DNA of 6,602 nt from Tepidisphaeraceae bacterium (GCA_025450555.1 JANWHF010000086.1:1-6602); one strand, 5' to 3'; counted from the stretch's first letter, positions 1 to 6,000 are shown. The notes: generated from the sequence alone by a model not told the origin. Numbers and translations are program-made.

Positions 1-690
1 GGCCATGGCGGCGGATGGGATCATGGCTGGGTGCGCCGGCGCGGCGCCCCGCCACCGCCACTTCAAGTGTGGGAACGAGATCGGCGCAAGCCGATGCCGA
101 TGATACGTCCCGGCGCGGGTGACGCCTGGCGTCACATCCGGCCCGGATATGAGAAGCCGAATGCAGGGCGGCCGGAGCCGCGTGCCTTTGGCGGATATCA
201 GAGCGGCGCCGACGTTCAGCGCCAGGACAATCGCGCCCAGGAGGATCGCGGAGCGCGTCAACCTCAAGCGCGGCCGCAACCGCAGGCGCGCCCGACGGAA
301 CAGCGTCCTGCTCCGCGTCCCCAGGAAAAACCCGTCGCGCGCCCTCAAGAACAACCCACCGCACGTCCGCAGGAAAGACCTGCGCAACGTCCACAGGAAA
401 CACCGGCCCAACGCCCCCAGGAAAGAACCGCGCCGCAACAGGCAAGGCCGCAGCCTCAAGCTCGGCCTGAACCGCAAGCGCGCCCTCAAGCGCAGCCACA
501 GGCGCGACCTCAGCCACAGGCTCGGCCTCAGGCCCAACCGCAGCCTAAAGCCGAACCTCAGCGCCAGGCGGCTCCCTCCGCATTCCGTTCCGATGGGGGT
601 GGCCGCGCGGCAGCCGCTCAGAGCTCGCGGGGACATGCTTCCATGGGTTCATCTGGCGGAGGCGGGGGCCGACAGACTGGCCACAAATAG
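1..690 (+). CDS. 3' end of a Pro/Gln/Arg-repeat protein, probably DUF3300-type
   Basis: The frame is open from the first base of the window, so this is the C-terminal part of a gene that starts upstream. An internal GTG at 31 is a possible start but has no clear ribosome site. The visible part begins with a Gly/His/Trp-rich stretch (GHGGGWDHGW). A linker follows, containing AFGGYQSG. Then comes about 100 residues made almost only of P, Q, A, R and E (roughly 268-561). The end is Gly/Ser-rich, with SSRGHASMG followed by a run of five Gly. An AFGGY-like segment plus an SRGxxSMG-poly-Gly end resembles the tail of DUF3300 proteins, and DUF3300 genes are often next to DUF2950 genes, as here. This is inference from the tail and the neighbour; the defining DUF3300 domain lies outside the window. 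The function is unknown; a cell-envelope location is likely for the family. A DUF6600 or other Trp-rich envelope protein is an alternative. Confidence 0.6.
   Translation, partial: GHGGGWDHGWVRRRGAPPPPLQVWERDRRKPMPMIRPGAGDAWRHIRPGYEKPNAGRPEPRAFGGYQSGADVQRQDNRAQEDRGARQPQARPQPQARPTEQRPAPRPQEKPVARPQEQPTARPQERPAQRPQETPAQRPQERTAPQQARPQPQARPEPQARPQAQPQARPQPQARPQAQPQPKAEPQRQAAPSAFRSDGGGRAAAAQSSRGHASMGSSGGGGGRQTGHK
316..435 (+). repeat. Five tandem 24-bp coding repeats (8-residue RPQExxxx units)
   Basis: Five consecutive 24-base units encode RPQEKPVA, RPQEQPTA, RPQERPAQ, RPQETPAQ and RPQERTAP. The first four residues are constant and the last four drift. They sit inside a longer low-complexity tract (about 268-561) built from shorter QPQARP-like units. 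The units are contiguous with no unique spacers, so this is a protein repeat and not a CRISPR array. Such tracts usually form extended Pro-rich linkers and change in copy number by slippage. Confidence 0.85.
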
Positions 691-729
691 CGCGAATATT
701 GAAGTCGAGCTCGAATGAATCGAAAAGCA

Positions 730-734
730 GAGGA
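730..734 (+). promoter_or_regulatory. Ribosome binding site that sets the DUF2950 gene start
   Basis: GAGGA ends 7 bases before the ATG at 742. The in-frame ATG at 715 lacks such a site and would put charged residues ahead of the signal peptide. The downstream ATG is therefore preferred. Confidence 0.7.
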
Positions 735-741
735 ACGCCTT

Positions 742-1764
742 ATGAAAACGACAGCAGGCGGAATGACCAAGTGGGCGACCAGCATCGCACTCGGTGCCGT
801 CTTGTTCTGGATCGGCGGCTGTGCGCAGTCGGGCCACCACACGACTCCTGATTCTTCATCGCCTCAGGTCTCCGAAGAGCAGCATCCGGCTGGTGCGGAT
901 TCACCCGCTGCCGGCCAAAAAACCTTTGCCAGCGATGACGAAGCGGCCAAGGCGATGGTCGAAGCCGCGCGCGATGAGAATCACGAGCAGGTGCATGAAA
1001 TCCTCGGCCCCGCCTGGAAAGAGCTGGTTTCCGGCGACAAGGTCGAAGACGCCAACGCCTTCAAGGAATTTGCCCAGCACGCGGCCCAGCGCATGCGGCT
1101 GGAAAAGAAGGATGCCAACACCAGCATTCTCTACATCGGCGATGATGATTGGCCTTTCCCGATCCCAATCGTCAAGTCATCCGATGGCAAATGGTTTTTC
1201 GACACCGAAGCCGGAAAGGCTGAAGTCCTTGCCCGTCGCATCGGCGCCAATGAATTGGGCGCAATCGATGTTTGCCAGGCTTATGTCCGCGCCCAGCGCC
1301 AATACTTCCGTCACGATCACGACGGGAGCCAGCTACCTCAATATGCCCAGCATCTGGTCAGCTCGCCCGGCAAGCACAACGGGTTATATTGGGAAGCGAC
1401 TTCAGAGCAGGAATCCAGCCCTTTCGGACCGCTCGTCGCTGACGCGGAGATGGAAGGTTACCAGGAGCCGCAGGCCGGCCAGCACCACTATCAGCCCTAT
1501 CACGGCTACCATTTTCGCATTCTCAAAGCCCAGGGACCCGCCGCCCCCGGCGGAAAATACAGCTACGTCATTCACGGCAACATGGTCGCTGGTTTTGCGC
1601 TCGTCGCCTTCCCCGACAAGTATCGTTCCTCGGGCATCATGACCTTCATCATCAACCAGAACGGGAAGGTCTATCAGAAGGACCTGGGCCCCGACACCAC
1701 CCGCATCGCTTCGCAAATGACCGAATACAATCCGGATCAGAGCTGGAGTCCGGTGCAGGATTAA
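742..1764 (+). CDS. DUF2950 family lipoprotein
   Basis: A 340-residue protein. Residues 1-27 form a lipoprotein signal peptide: Lys at 2 and 10, a hydrophobic segment from about 12 to 24, and a lipobox ending IGGC with Cys27 as the lipid-anchored residue. A Ser/Pro/His-rich linker follows (28-60). From about residue 61 to the end the protein matches my memory of the DUF2950 family: FASDDEAAKAMVEAA near the start, GDDDWPFPIPIV (133-144), KWFFDTEAGK (150-159), YHGYHFRIL (253-261) with QGPAAPGG just after, and DLGPDTT (314-320) near the C terminus. The length and completeness look normal. The biochemical role is unknown; the lipobox places it in the envelope. It lies 51 bp after the repeat protein on the same strand, so co-transcription is likely. 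Its stop codon overlaps that of the converging TetR gene. The start at 742 is chosen for its ribosome site and signal peptide. Confidence 0.88.
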   Translation: MKTTAGGMTKWATSIALGAVLFWIGGCAQSGHHTTPDSSSPQVSEEQHPAGADSPAAGQKTFASDDEAAKAMVEAARDENHEQVHEILGPAWKELVSGDKVEDANAFKEFAQHAAQRMRLEKKDANTSILYIGDDDWPFPIPIVKSSDGKWFFDTEAGKAEVLARRIGANELGAIDVCQAYVRAQRQYFRHDHDGSQLPQYAQHLVSSPGKHNGLYWEATSEQESSPFGPLVADAEMEGYQEPQAGQHHYQPYHGYHFRILKAQGPAAPGGKYSYVIHGNMVAGFALVAFPDKYRSSGIMTFIINQNGKVYQKDLGPDTTRIASQMTEYNPDQSWSPVQD

Positions 1765-2366
1765 AGACGCGCCTCCAAATACGTATTTAATACCGCATTG
1801 AACTCCTCGATGATCCATGGGCGGTCTTCCGTCCCCGCTTGCGCGTACAGCGCCATCATCCCCCGATTGATCTGCATCACTACCGTCGCAATGGTCATGG
1901 CTTTATTCCGCGGCAGGCGCGGGCTATGCGATCGCAGCAAGCGCACGATCGACTGGCGATGGCGCTCGCGCGCTGCCGGTATTCTTGTCTTGGCAGGCGC
2001 TTCGGACAATGGAAGAAAAGCCGGGTGGCTCCGCACAAATTCCACCATCAACTCCACCAGGCGCTCGACGAGCTGCTCGAGCGACAATTCGCTGGCCACA
2101 GTTATCAGCGGCGCCCAGGCCTGCTCATAATCCACCGCATATTGGGTGCGCAGCGCGCGGGCGAGCGATTCTTTATTTGGAAAAAACTGGTAGAGCGACC
2201 CGATGGGCGCGCCCGCGCGCCGGGCGATGGCGCACATGGTCGCCGCGTCATAGCCGACCAGGGCGAACTCGCTTGCCGCCGCCGCCACCAGCGCGGCCAC
2301 CCGCCGTTCCCCGCGCTTCTGCCGAGGAATCCGCCGAGGCGACGTTGAACTGCCCACTCGCGTCAT
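1761..2366 (-). CDS. TetR/AcrR family transcriptional repressor
   Basis: A 201-residue protein, the usual TetR length. A basic N terminus (RRIPRQKRGERR, 11-22) leads into the first helix, then the helix-turn-helix at about 42-68, with IARRAGAPIGSLYQFFPNKESL containing the family signature GSLYxxFxxKExL. Residues 75-201 form the helical ligand-binding and dimer domain, which varies between members and gives no ligand here. The start at 2366 is chosen because it leaves a normal short basic arm. The frame stays open to 2627, but the extra 87 residues look unlike any TetR N terminus. An in-frame ATG at 2399 lies inside a perfect inverted repeat (2381-2402), which is better read as the operator. 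No good Shine-Dalgarno is seen before either ATG. It is the last gene of a - strand group with the intact SDR and the SDR remnant, which are its plausible targets along with itself. It converges on the DUF2950 gene with overlapping stops. Confidence 0.9.
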   Translation of the reverse strand: MTRVGSSTSPRRIPRQKRGERRVAALVAAAASEFALVGYDAATMCAIARRAGAPIGSLYQFFPNKESLARALRTQYAVDYEQAWAPLITVASELSLEQLVERLVELMVEFVRSHPAFLPLSEAPAKTRIPAARERHRQSIVRLLRSHSPRLPRNKAMTIATVVMQINRGMMALYAQAGTEDRPWIIEEFNAVLNTYLEARL

Positions 2367-2380
2367 GAAAGCCAGATCGA

Positions 2381-2402
2381 AACATGAGTTTACCCTCATG
2401 TT
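2381..2402. promoter_or_regulatory. Candidate TetR operator: perfect 8-6-8 inverted repeat
   Basis: AACATGAG and CTCATGTT are exact reverse complements separated by the six bases TTTACC. The 22-bp site lies 14 bases upstream of the chosen TetR start, where a self-repressing TetR protein would bind. Size and symmetry match typical TetR operators. Binding by this regulator is inference. A weak - strand promoter can be drawn just upstream (TTGTCG, 17 bases, CAGAAC), which would put the transcription start inside the repeat. Confidence 0.55.
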
Positions 2403-2631
2403 CTGCACGTCGCCAGCGCGTGCGACAATCGGACCCGCGGGTATTACTTTGCGGAAAAGAATCTCGCGCCATTTCGCCGTGCGGTGCCCCATATCGCTTG
2501 GTGCCTTCGCGAACCGTTGCGCCGAATTCGATCGCTGATCCGTCCGCGAATGCGCAAGCGAGTATCCGGCGTTACCGGCGGCGGGGTGGGTCACCTGCAA
2601 AGAAAAGCGAATGTCCTGTGTGTCCAATCCC
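2403..2631. other. Intergenic stretch between the TetR start and the SDR remnant
   Basis: About 230 bases without a convincing gene. It should hold the promoter of the TetR gene if that gene is transcribed separately. The only clear small structure is the 8-base palindrome CCCGCGGG at 2434-2441. Open frames across it on both strands are composed of residues typical of random high-GC translation. Confidence 0.4.
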
Positions 2632-3029
2632 TCACGCGAGTGGTTTTCCTCCGGTGTTCCCCACGATTTCCCCGCTCATGAAGCTCGATTCGTCGCTGGC
2701 CAGCAGAACGTATGTCGGCGCCAGTTCCGCGGGCTGTCCGGGCCGACCCATGGGAACGTCTTTCCCGAAGGTGACCAGTTTGTCTTCCGATTGCCCGCCG
2801 CTGGGTTGCAGGGGAGTCCAGAAGGGGCCGGGGGCGGCGCCGTTCACGCGGATCCCCTGCGGCGTCAACTGCTTGGCCAGCCCCTTCAGAAGATCACAAT
2901 GGCGCCCTCGGTCATGGCATCATCGAGAATCCCCGGCGACGGGTCATAGGCATTGATGGAAGTCGTGCAGATGATCGATGAGCCGGGCTTCATGTGCGGC
3001 AGCGCTGCCTTGGTGATCCAGAACGCCCG
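2632..3029 (-). pseudogene. Remnant of a short-chain dehydrogenase/reductase (YghA-like)
   Basis: Two adjoining reading frames together match the C-terminal half of an SDR of the type containing E. coli YghA. The first (about 3026 to 2889) reads AFWITKAALPHMKPGSSII and continues to GAIVIF, where it hits TGA at 2888-2886. The second resumes at 2886 with KGLAKQLTPQGIRVN, runs through APGPFWTPL, SGGQ and GRPGQPAELAPTYVLLASDESS, and ends GGKPLA at a normal stop. One base is missing between TTC and AAG (2891-2884). The N-terminal half, including the TGxxxGxG cofactor loop, is absent. The position of the catalytic YxxxK reads DAMTE: Tyr is replaced by Asp (codon 2921-2919) and Lys by Glu (2909-2907), each explicable by one base change from TAT and AAG. 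The catalytic-type Ser in TTSINAY remains. The piece cannot be an active enzyme. The family identity of the C-terminal part is clear; the YghA-like placement comes from memory of the family. Confidence 0.85.
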
Positions 3030-3030
3030 A

Positions 3031-3083
3031 AAAAGGGGATGAATACATTTTCTTCGTCGGAAAAAATGTACTCATCCGCTTTT
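3031..3083 (-). terminator. 23-bp imperfect hairpin just after the SDR stop, possible terminator
   Basis: Bases 3031-3053 and 3061-3083 are reverse complements at 20 of 23 positions, with a 7-base loop (TCGTCGG). On the - strand the hairpin begins one base after the SDR stop codon (TAA at 3087-3085, followed by a second TAA) and ends in a C4T5 run. This suits a transcription terminator, although most of the T run lies inside the stem. The stem is AT-rich in its upper part. It sits exactly at the point where similarity of the SDR remnant breaks off (about 3029), so it could instead mark the edge of a rearrangement or a small mobile repeat. Confidence 0.5.
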
Positions 3084-3084
3084 A

Positions 3085-3852
3085 TTATCGCAGCAGCGCC
3101 TGCGCGCCGTCGATCCAAACGGGTGTCCCCGTGATGTGGCTCGACGCATCGGACGCCAGGAACAGCGCGAGCTTCGCGACATCGTCAGCCGAGCCCGGCT
3201 TGTTGTGCAGCGGAATGTCGCGCTCGAATTTGCCTTTGATTTTGACCTTATCGACGTTGCGCTTCTGCGTGTTGTCTTCGATATCGGTGTCGATCGCGCC
3301 GGGGCAGATCGCGTTGATGCGGATATTGCTCGGCCCCAGCTCAACCGCCAGCATCTGCACCATCGCAAGCTGCCCCGCCTTGCTCACCGCATAGGCGGTC
3401 GCGCCGGAGTTGGCGAAGTAGCGCGTGCCATTGATGCTGGAGGTGACGATGATCGCGCCGCCGCCGGCTTTTTTCAGATGCGGAACGGTGTAGCGGATCG
3501 TCAGAAAGGTCCCGCGCAGATTGACGTTGATCGTGCGGTCCCATTCCTCGGGCGTCAGGTCGTCAATTGGCGCCTGGACTCCATTGATGCCTGCATTCGC
3601 GAACACCACATCGAGTCGCCCGAAGCGCTCCACGAGCTTTCCGACAGCAGACGCGACCTGCAGCGGATCAGACACATCCGCTGTCAGCGCGAGGGCCGAT
3701 TCGCCAATTTGCTTTGCTGTCTTCTCGATTTCCGATTGTGTATCGCTGAGCACGCCGACCTTCGCACCCGACTTGGCGAACATGATCGCCGCCGACTTCC
3801 CAATGCCCGACCCGGCTCCGGTCACCAGCGCGACTTTGTCCTTTAAATCCAT
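3085..3852 (-). CDS. SDR family NAD(P)-dependent oxidoreductase
   Basis: A complete 255-residue classical short-chain dehydrogenase, the usual size. The cofactor loop TGAGSGIG is at residues 11-18 and ANAG at 85-88. The catalytic residues are Asn111 (in INVNL), Ser138 or Ser139 (in VTSSING), Tyr154 and Lys158 (YAVSK). The PG turn is at 184-185, and the C terminus reads WIDGAQALLR. After the second beta strand the sequence reads VLSDTQSE: Asp37 stands where NADP-dependent members often have Arg, which leans towards NAD(H), but this is not decisive. The substrate cannot be named; such proteins reduce or oxidise carbonyl/alcohol groups in the cytoplasm. The start at 3852 is fixed by a perfect AGGAGG 8 bases upstream; the frame continues to 3996, but that extension has no SDR character. 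A decayed second SDR and a TetR gene follow on the same strand. Confidence 0.93.
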   Translation of the reverse strand: MDLKDKVALVTGAGSGIGKSAAIMFAKSGAKVGVLSDTQSEIEKTAKQIGESALALTADVSDPLQVASAVGKLVERFGRLDVVFANAGINGVQAPIDDLTPEEWDRTINVNLRGTFLTIRYTVPHLKKAGGGAIIVTSSINGTRYFANSGATAYAVSKAGQLAMVQMLAVELGPSNIRINAICPGAIDTDIEDNTQKRNVDKVKIKGKFERDIPLHNKPGSADDVAKLALFLASDASSHITGTPVWIDGAQALLR

Positions 3853-3860
3853 GTGAAATT

Positions 3861-3866
3861 CCTCCT
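3861..3866 (-). promoter_or_regulatory. Ribosome binding site of the SDR gene
   Basis: On the - strand this is AGGAGG, a full match to the anti-Shine-Dalgarno core, 8 bases before the ATG at 3852. It decides the start against the longer open frame reaching 3996. Confidence 0.85.
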
Positions 3867-4103
3867 GGGGATGCCAGGCGCAGTTTCGCAACGGGTGGGC
3901 CAGAAGGAGCGGGGGAGGGTTTTCATTAGGATATGTGAAATCGACCGTGAAATACGTTGCGGTCGTGGATGCTTCGAACATAGCATGCGAAATCATGATG
4001 GATATCTGCGGATTTGTAGTGGTGCGACGACCCGAATCAAATTTCGCTCCGGAGGGGAAAGGGGTTTGGCCGCGAAATGCGCCCCAGTTTCGGGGAGTGT
4101 ATT
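3867..4103. promoter_or_regulatory. Divergent regulatory gap between the SDR and the orphan gene
   Basis: About 240 bases between two divergently transcribed genes. It holds two direct copies of GTGAAAT (3935-3941 and 3947-3953); a third copy is at 3853-3859, between the SDR ribosome site and its start. An inverted repeat, CGACCG and CGGTCG, occupies 3942-3947 and 3960-3965. A weak + strand promoter can be drawn at 4014-4042 (TTGTAG, 17 bases, TCAAAT). None of these is strong on its own. The open frames inside this stretch do not look like proteins. Confidence 0.3.
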
Positions 4104-4580
4104 ATGGAGGCGTGTGGCGCATGCCTTGGTACGATATTGAGGTGTCGCCGCTATGACGGCACACTACTTAAGCCGCTTCGAGAAGAGTATGAATCCGGTG
4201 TTCGCGACGACGAAGGCACCAGCATTGCCATGTGTCTGGAGCTCGAACTTGCCCGCAAACTTTTAGACTACAGCAATCGACTTCAAGACCAATGTGAGCT
4301 GATCGCCGTGTCCTCACCAGCCTTGGCCTCCCTAAAGGAGACTATTCGCGTTGATCAGGGTCAAGTCGCGCGCTGCGGTTGGGATCCATTTCAAATTGGA
4401 GGCGATTCTCTTCTCTATGAAGGTTTGTTTGCAGCCCCCGAGAAATTTGCTGCTTGGCATTCAAAGCTCAATCGCCTTGGCTTGCTTAAATCGATGGAGG
4501 ATGCGACAGGGGATGCGAAGGGAACGGTCATGAGCGACGAAGTGAGGACGAGGCAGCTGGGAACGCGAGCAGCCGGGTGA
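4104..4580 (+). CDS. Hypothetical protein, orphan, function unknown
   Basis: A 158-residue reading frame that I do not recognise. The ATG at 4104 is chosen because GGGGAG lies 6 bases upstream; an in-frame ATG at 4077 is possible. The composition looks like a real, mostly helical soluble protein: a charged stretch around residues 25-45, a likely helix with LELELARKLLDYSNRL (about 44-59), and GWDPFQIGGDSLLYEGLF (about 92-109) in the middle. Four Cys fall in the first 45 residues (including CGAC near the start) and two more lie further in. There is no signal peptide or membrane segment. Codon choice differs from the neighbours: CTT is frequent, TTA, CTA and ATA occur, and third-position GC is visibly lower. 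That could mean recent acquisition, weak constraint, or a frame that is not translated. It is flanked by the divergent SDR and the convergent beta-propeller gene, so it stands alone. Whether it is a gene is about even odds to somewhat better. Confidence 0.5.
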   Translation: MEACGACLGTILRCRRYDGTLLKPLREEYESGVRDDEGTSIAMCLELELARKLLDYSNRLQDQCELIAVSSPALASLKETIRVDQGQVARCGWDPFQIGGDSLLYEGLFAAPEKFAAWHSKLNRLGLLKSMEDATGDAKGTVMSDEVRTRQLGTRAAG

Positions 4581-4640
4581 GCATTTCGTTGCATCGCCAT
4601 GCGAGGGCATGCTGCGGTGGCGTTGTATGGCTCAAACGAT

Positions 4641-5936
4641 TTACCGCATGGCGGTCACGTTGGACTGGATGCAATAGAGGCTGCTTTTGGTGCGGATGAA
4701 CAGGGCGTTGCCGGAGACGGCGGGGGAGGCCATGCAACCGGCGTCGAGATGGTTGGTGGCCAATACTTTGAACTCGCGACCGGTGACCAGAACGGTGGCG
4801 GGACCGTCTTCGCTGAAGAAGTAGACGCGCCCCGCGGCGACGATCGGAGCGGCGGAGAAGGTGCCGTCGATGCGACCGTGCCAGACATCCTGGCCGTTGG
4901 TGGCATCGACGCAGTTCACCACGCCGGTGTCGTTGACCATATAGATCAGCCCATCGAACAGCACCGGCGACGATCGCGTGGGGACGGCACGCTTGGCCTT
5001 CCACGCGACCTGCGAATCGGTCAGCACTCCATGCCCGCCGGGCCGCAGCGCCCAAAGCTCGGGCGGGGAGCCGTGGCCGGTGGTGTAGAAGATCAGGTCT
5101 TTGCCGATCAGCGGCGTGATGCTGCCGGAATGGGCGCGCCGGTTTTCCATGCGCCAGATCTCTTTGCCGGTGGTGGGCTCATAGGCGTAGAAGCACTTGG
5201 AGCCTTCGCTCAGCAGGATCGGCCCATTTCCGAAATCCGCGATCCGACAAGTGGAAAAGGCCTTGCGCATATCACCATCGCCCAGCGGCCGGCCATTGGG
5301 TTGGATGTCTTTGTAATCGATCGAGCGATCGGTTCGCCAGACCGTTTCGCCCGTGCGTTTATCGAGGGCGACGACATATTGGTAGTCGCTCCCGTCAAAA
5401 GGCAAAAAAAGCAGGTTTTTCCAGGTCAGAATAGACGCGCCGGCTCCGCGGAAATGGTTGCAGACAAAGTCCCGCCGCTGCCAGAGCATTTTGCCGTTGG
5501 ACGAATCGAGGCACGCGATACCGGGCGAACCGAAGGTAACGTAAACGCGTCCTTCTTCGACCACCGGCGTCGGCGAAGCATAGCTATTGAATGGGATGCA
5601 ATATTGTGGCGTCGGCACATCAAAAAGCTTTTCGTCGATCAGAATTTTGCCGGTCTGCTTATCGACGCAGAGCACAAAAAGCTGCTTGCCGTCGGCGGTG
5701 GCGGAGGTGAGCCAGATCTTGTTGCCCCAGATGACCGGCGAAGACCAGGCCTTGCCATGTATCGGCGTTTTCCATCGCACGTTCTGATCCGGCGACCAGT
5801 TCAGCGGAAGGTTCGGCGCATCGGCAATGCCCTGCCCCGTCGGCCCGCGAAACTGCGGCCAGTTTTCTTCGCCGCGCGCAAAGGTTGCCGCGAACATCAA
5901 GCCGCAAGCCACGAGCGATATCCATGACATTTTCAT
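4641..5936 (-). CDS. Exported PQQ-like beta-propeller repeat protein
   Basis: A 431-residue protein. Residues 1-21 form a signal peptide (Met-Lys start, hydrophobic core, Ala-rich end), and the mature chain starts near ENWPQFRGPTGQG, a motif common at the N terminus of this family in Planctomycetota and relatives. Propeller blades are marked by repeated D-x-x-x/T-G-x-x-x-W type motifs: VDKQTGKIL (91-99), LDSSNGKMLW (143-152), LDKRTGETVW (191-200), YEPTTGKEIW (252-261) and VDATNGQDVW (343-352). The fold resembles BamB and quinoprotein dehydrogenases, but I see no support for PQQ binding or dehydrogenase activity, and 431 residues is shorter than true PQQ dehydrogenases. It is probably a periplasmic or envelope binding or scaffold protein. 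The mature part has nine Cys residues, notable for an exported protein. The start at 5936 has GAGGA 8 bases upstream; ATG at 5945 or TTG at 5951 are alternatives. A divergent TPR gene starts 64 bp away. Confidence 0.9.
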   Translation of the reverse strand: MKMSWISLVACGLMFAATFARGEENWPQFRGPTGQGIADAPNLPLNWSPDQNVRWKTPIHGKAWSSPVIWGNKIWLTSATADGKQLFVLCVDKQTGKILIDEKLFDVPTPQYCIPFNSYASPTPVVEEGRVYVTFGSPGIACLDSSNGKMLWQRRDFVCNHFRGAGASILTWKNLLFLPFDGSDYQYVVALDKRTGETVWRTDRSIDYKDIQPNGRPLGDGDMRKAFSTCRIADFGNGPILLSEGSKCFYAYEPTTGKEIWRMENRRAHSGSITPLIGKDLIFYTTGHGSPPELWALRPGGHGVLTDSQVAWKAKRAVPTRSSPVLFDGLIYMVNDTGVVNCVDATNGQDVWHGRIDGTFSAAPIVAAGRVYFFSEDGPATVLVTGREFKVLATNHLDAGCMASPAVSGNALFIRTKSSLYCIQSNVTAMR

Positions 5937-6000
5937 GAGGCCCATCCTCAAAAGGCTCTTCCGCGCAACGACCCGCGTAATTGGGTACGAGCCGGATACA
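5937..6000. promoter_or_regulatory. Short divergent promoter region
   Basis: These 64 bases must carry the starts of transcription for the beta-propeller gene (-) and probably the TPR gene (+), unless either is read from further away. TACAAT at 5996-6001 resembles a -10 box for the + strand, but no good -35 lies at the right distance. I see no clear operator. Confidence 0.3.
5945..5949 (-). promoter_or_regulatory. Ribosome binding site that sets the beta-propeller gene start
   Basis: On the - strand GAGGA lies 8 bases before the ATG at 5936. It overlaps the in-frame upstream candidates TTG (5951) and ATG (5945), which supports the inner start. Confidence 0.6.

Noticed and set aside
250..561. 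Tandem repeats considered as a CRISPR array
   Set aside because: Units are contiguous, lack unique spacers, and keep an open reading frame with a constant RPQE core.
119..718. A 199-residue open frame overlapping the repeat protein in another frame
   Set aside because: It is extremely Arg-rich and copies the period of the 24-bp repeats; it is the out-of-frame reading of the Pro/Gln tract.
2367..2627. N-terminal extension of the TetR frame
   Set aside because: It would add 87 residues unlike any TetR N terminus and would run through the candidate operator.
2384..2956. A 190-residue + strand frame across the intergenic stretch and the SDR remnant
   Set aside because: No family resemblance, no ribosome site, and it is antisense to recognisable SDR sequence.
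3136..3846. A 236-residue + strand frame opposite the SDR
   Set aside because: The - strand carries every SDR motif and a perfect ribosome site; the + strand frame is its mirror.
3853..4140. Open frames inside the gap upstream of the SDR, including the - strand extension to 3996
   Set aside because: No ribosome sites, random-looking composition; the SDR start at 3852 is fixed by AGGAGG.
4594..4616. CATGC/GCATG hairpin between the orphan gene and the beta-propeller gene considered as a terminator
   Set aside because: Only a 5-bp stem with a 4-base loop and no T run on either side.
4599..5927. A 442-residue open frame on the + strand opposite the beta-propeller gene
   Set aside because: Long antisense frames are common opposite high-GC genes. 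It has no recognisable domain, while the - strand protein has a signal peptide and clear propeller repeats.
5904..5936. Possible lipobox (LVAC at residues 8-11) in the beta-propeller signal peptide
   Set aside because: The Cys is too close to the start for a lipoprotein signal, and the hydrophobic stretch continues past it to about residue 20, as in an ordinary cleaved signal peptide.
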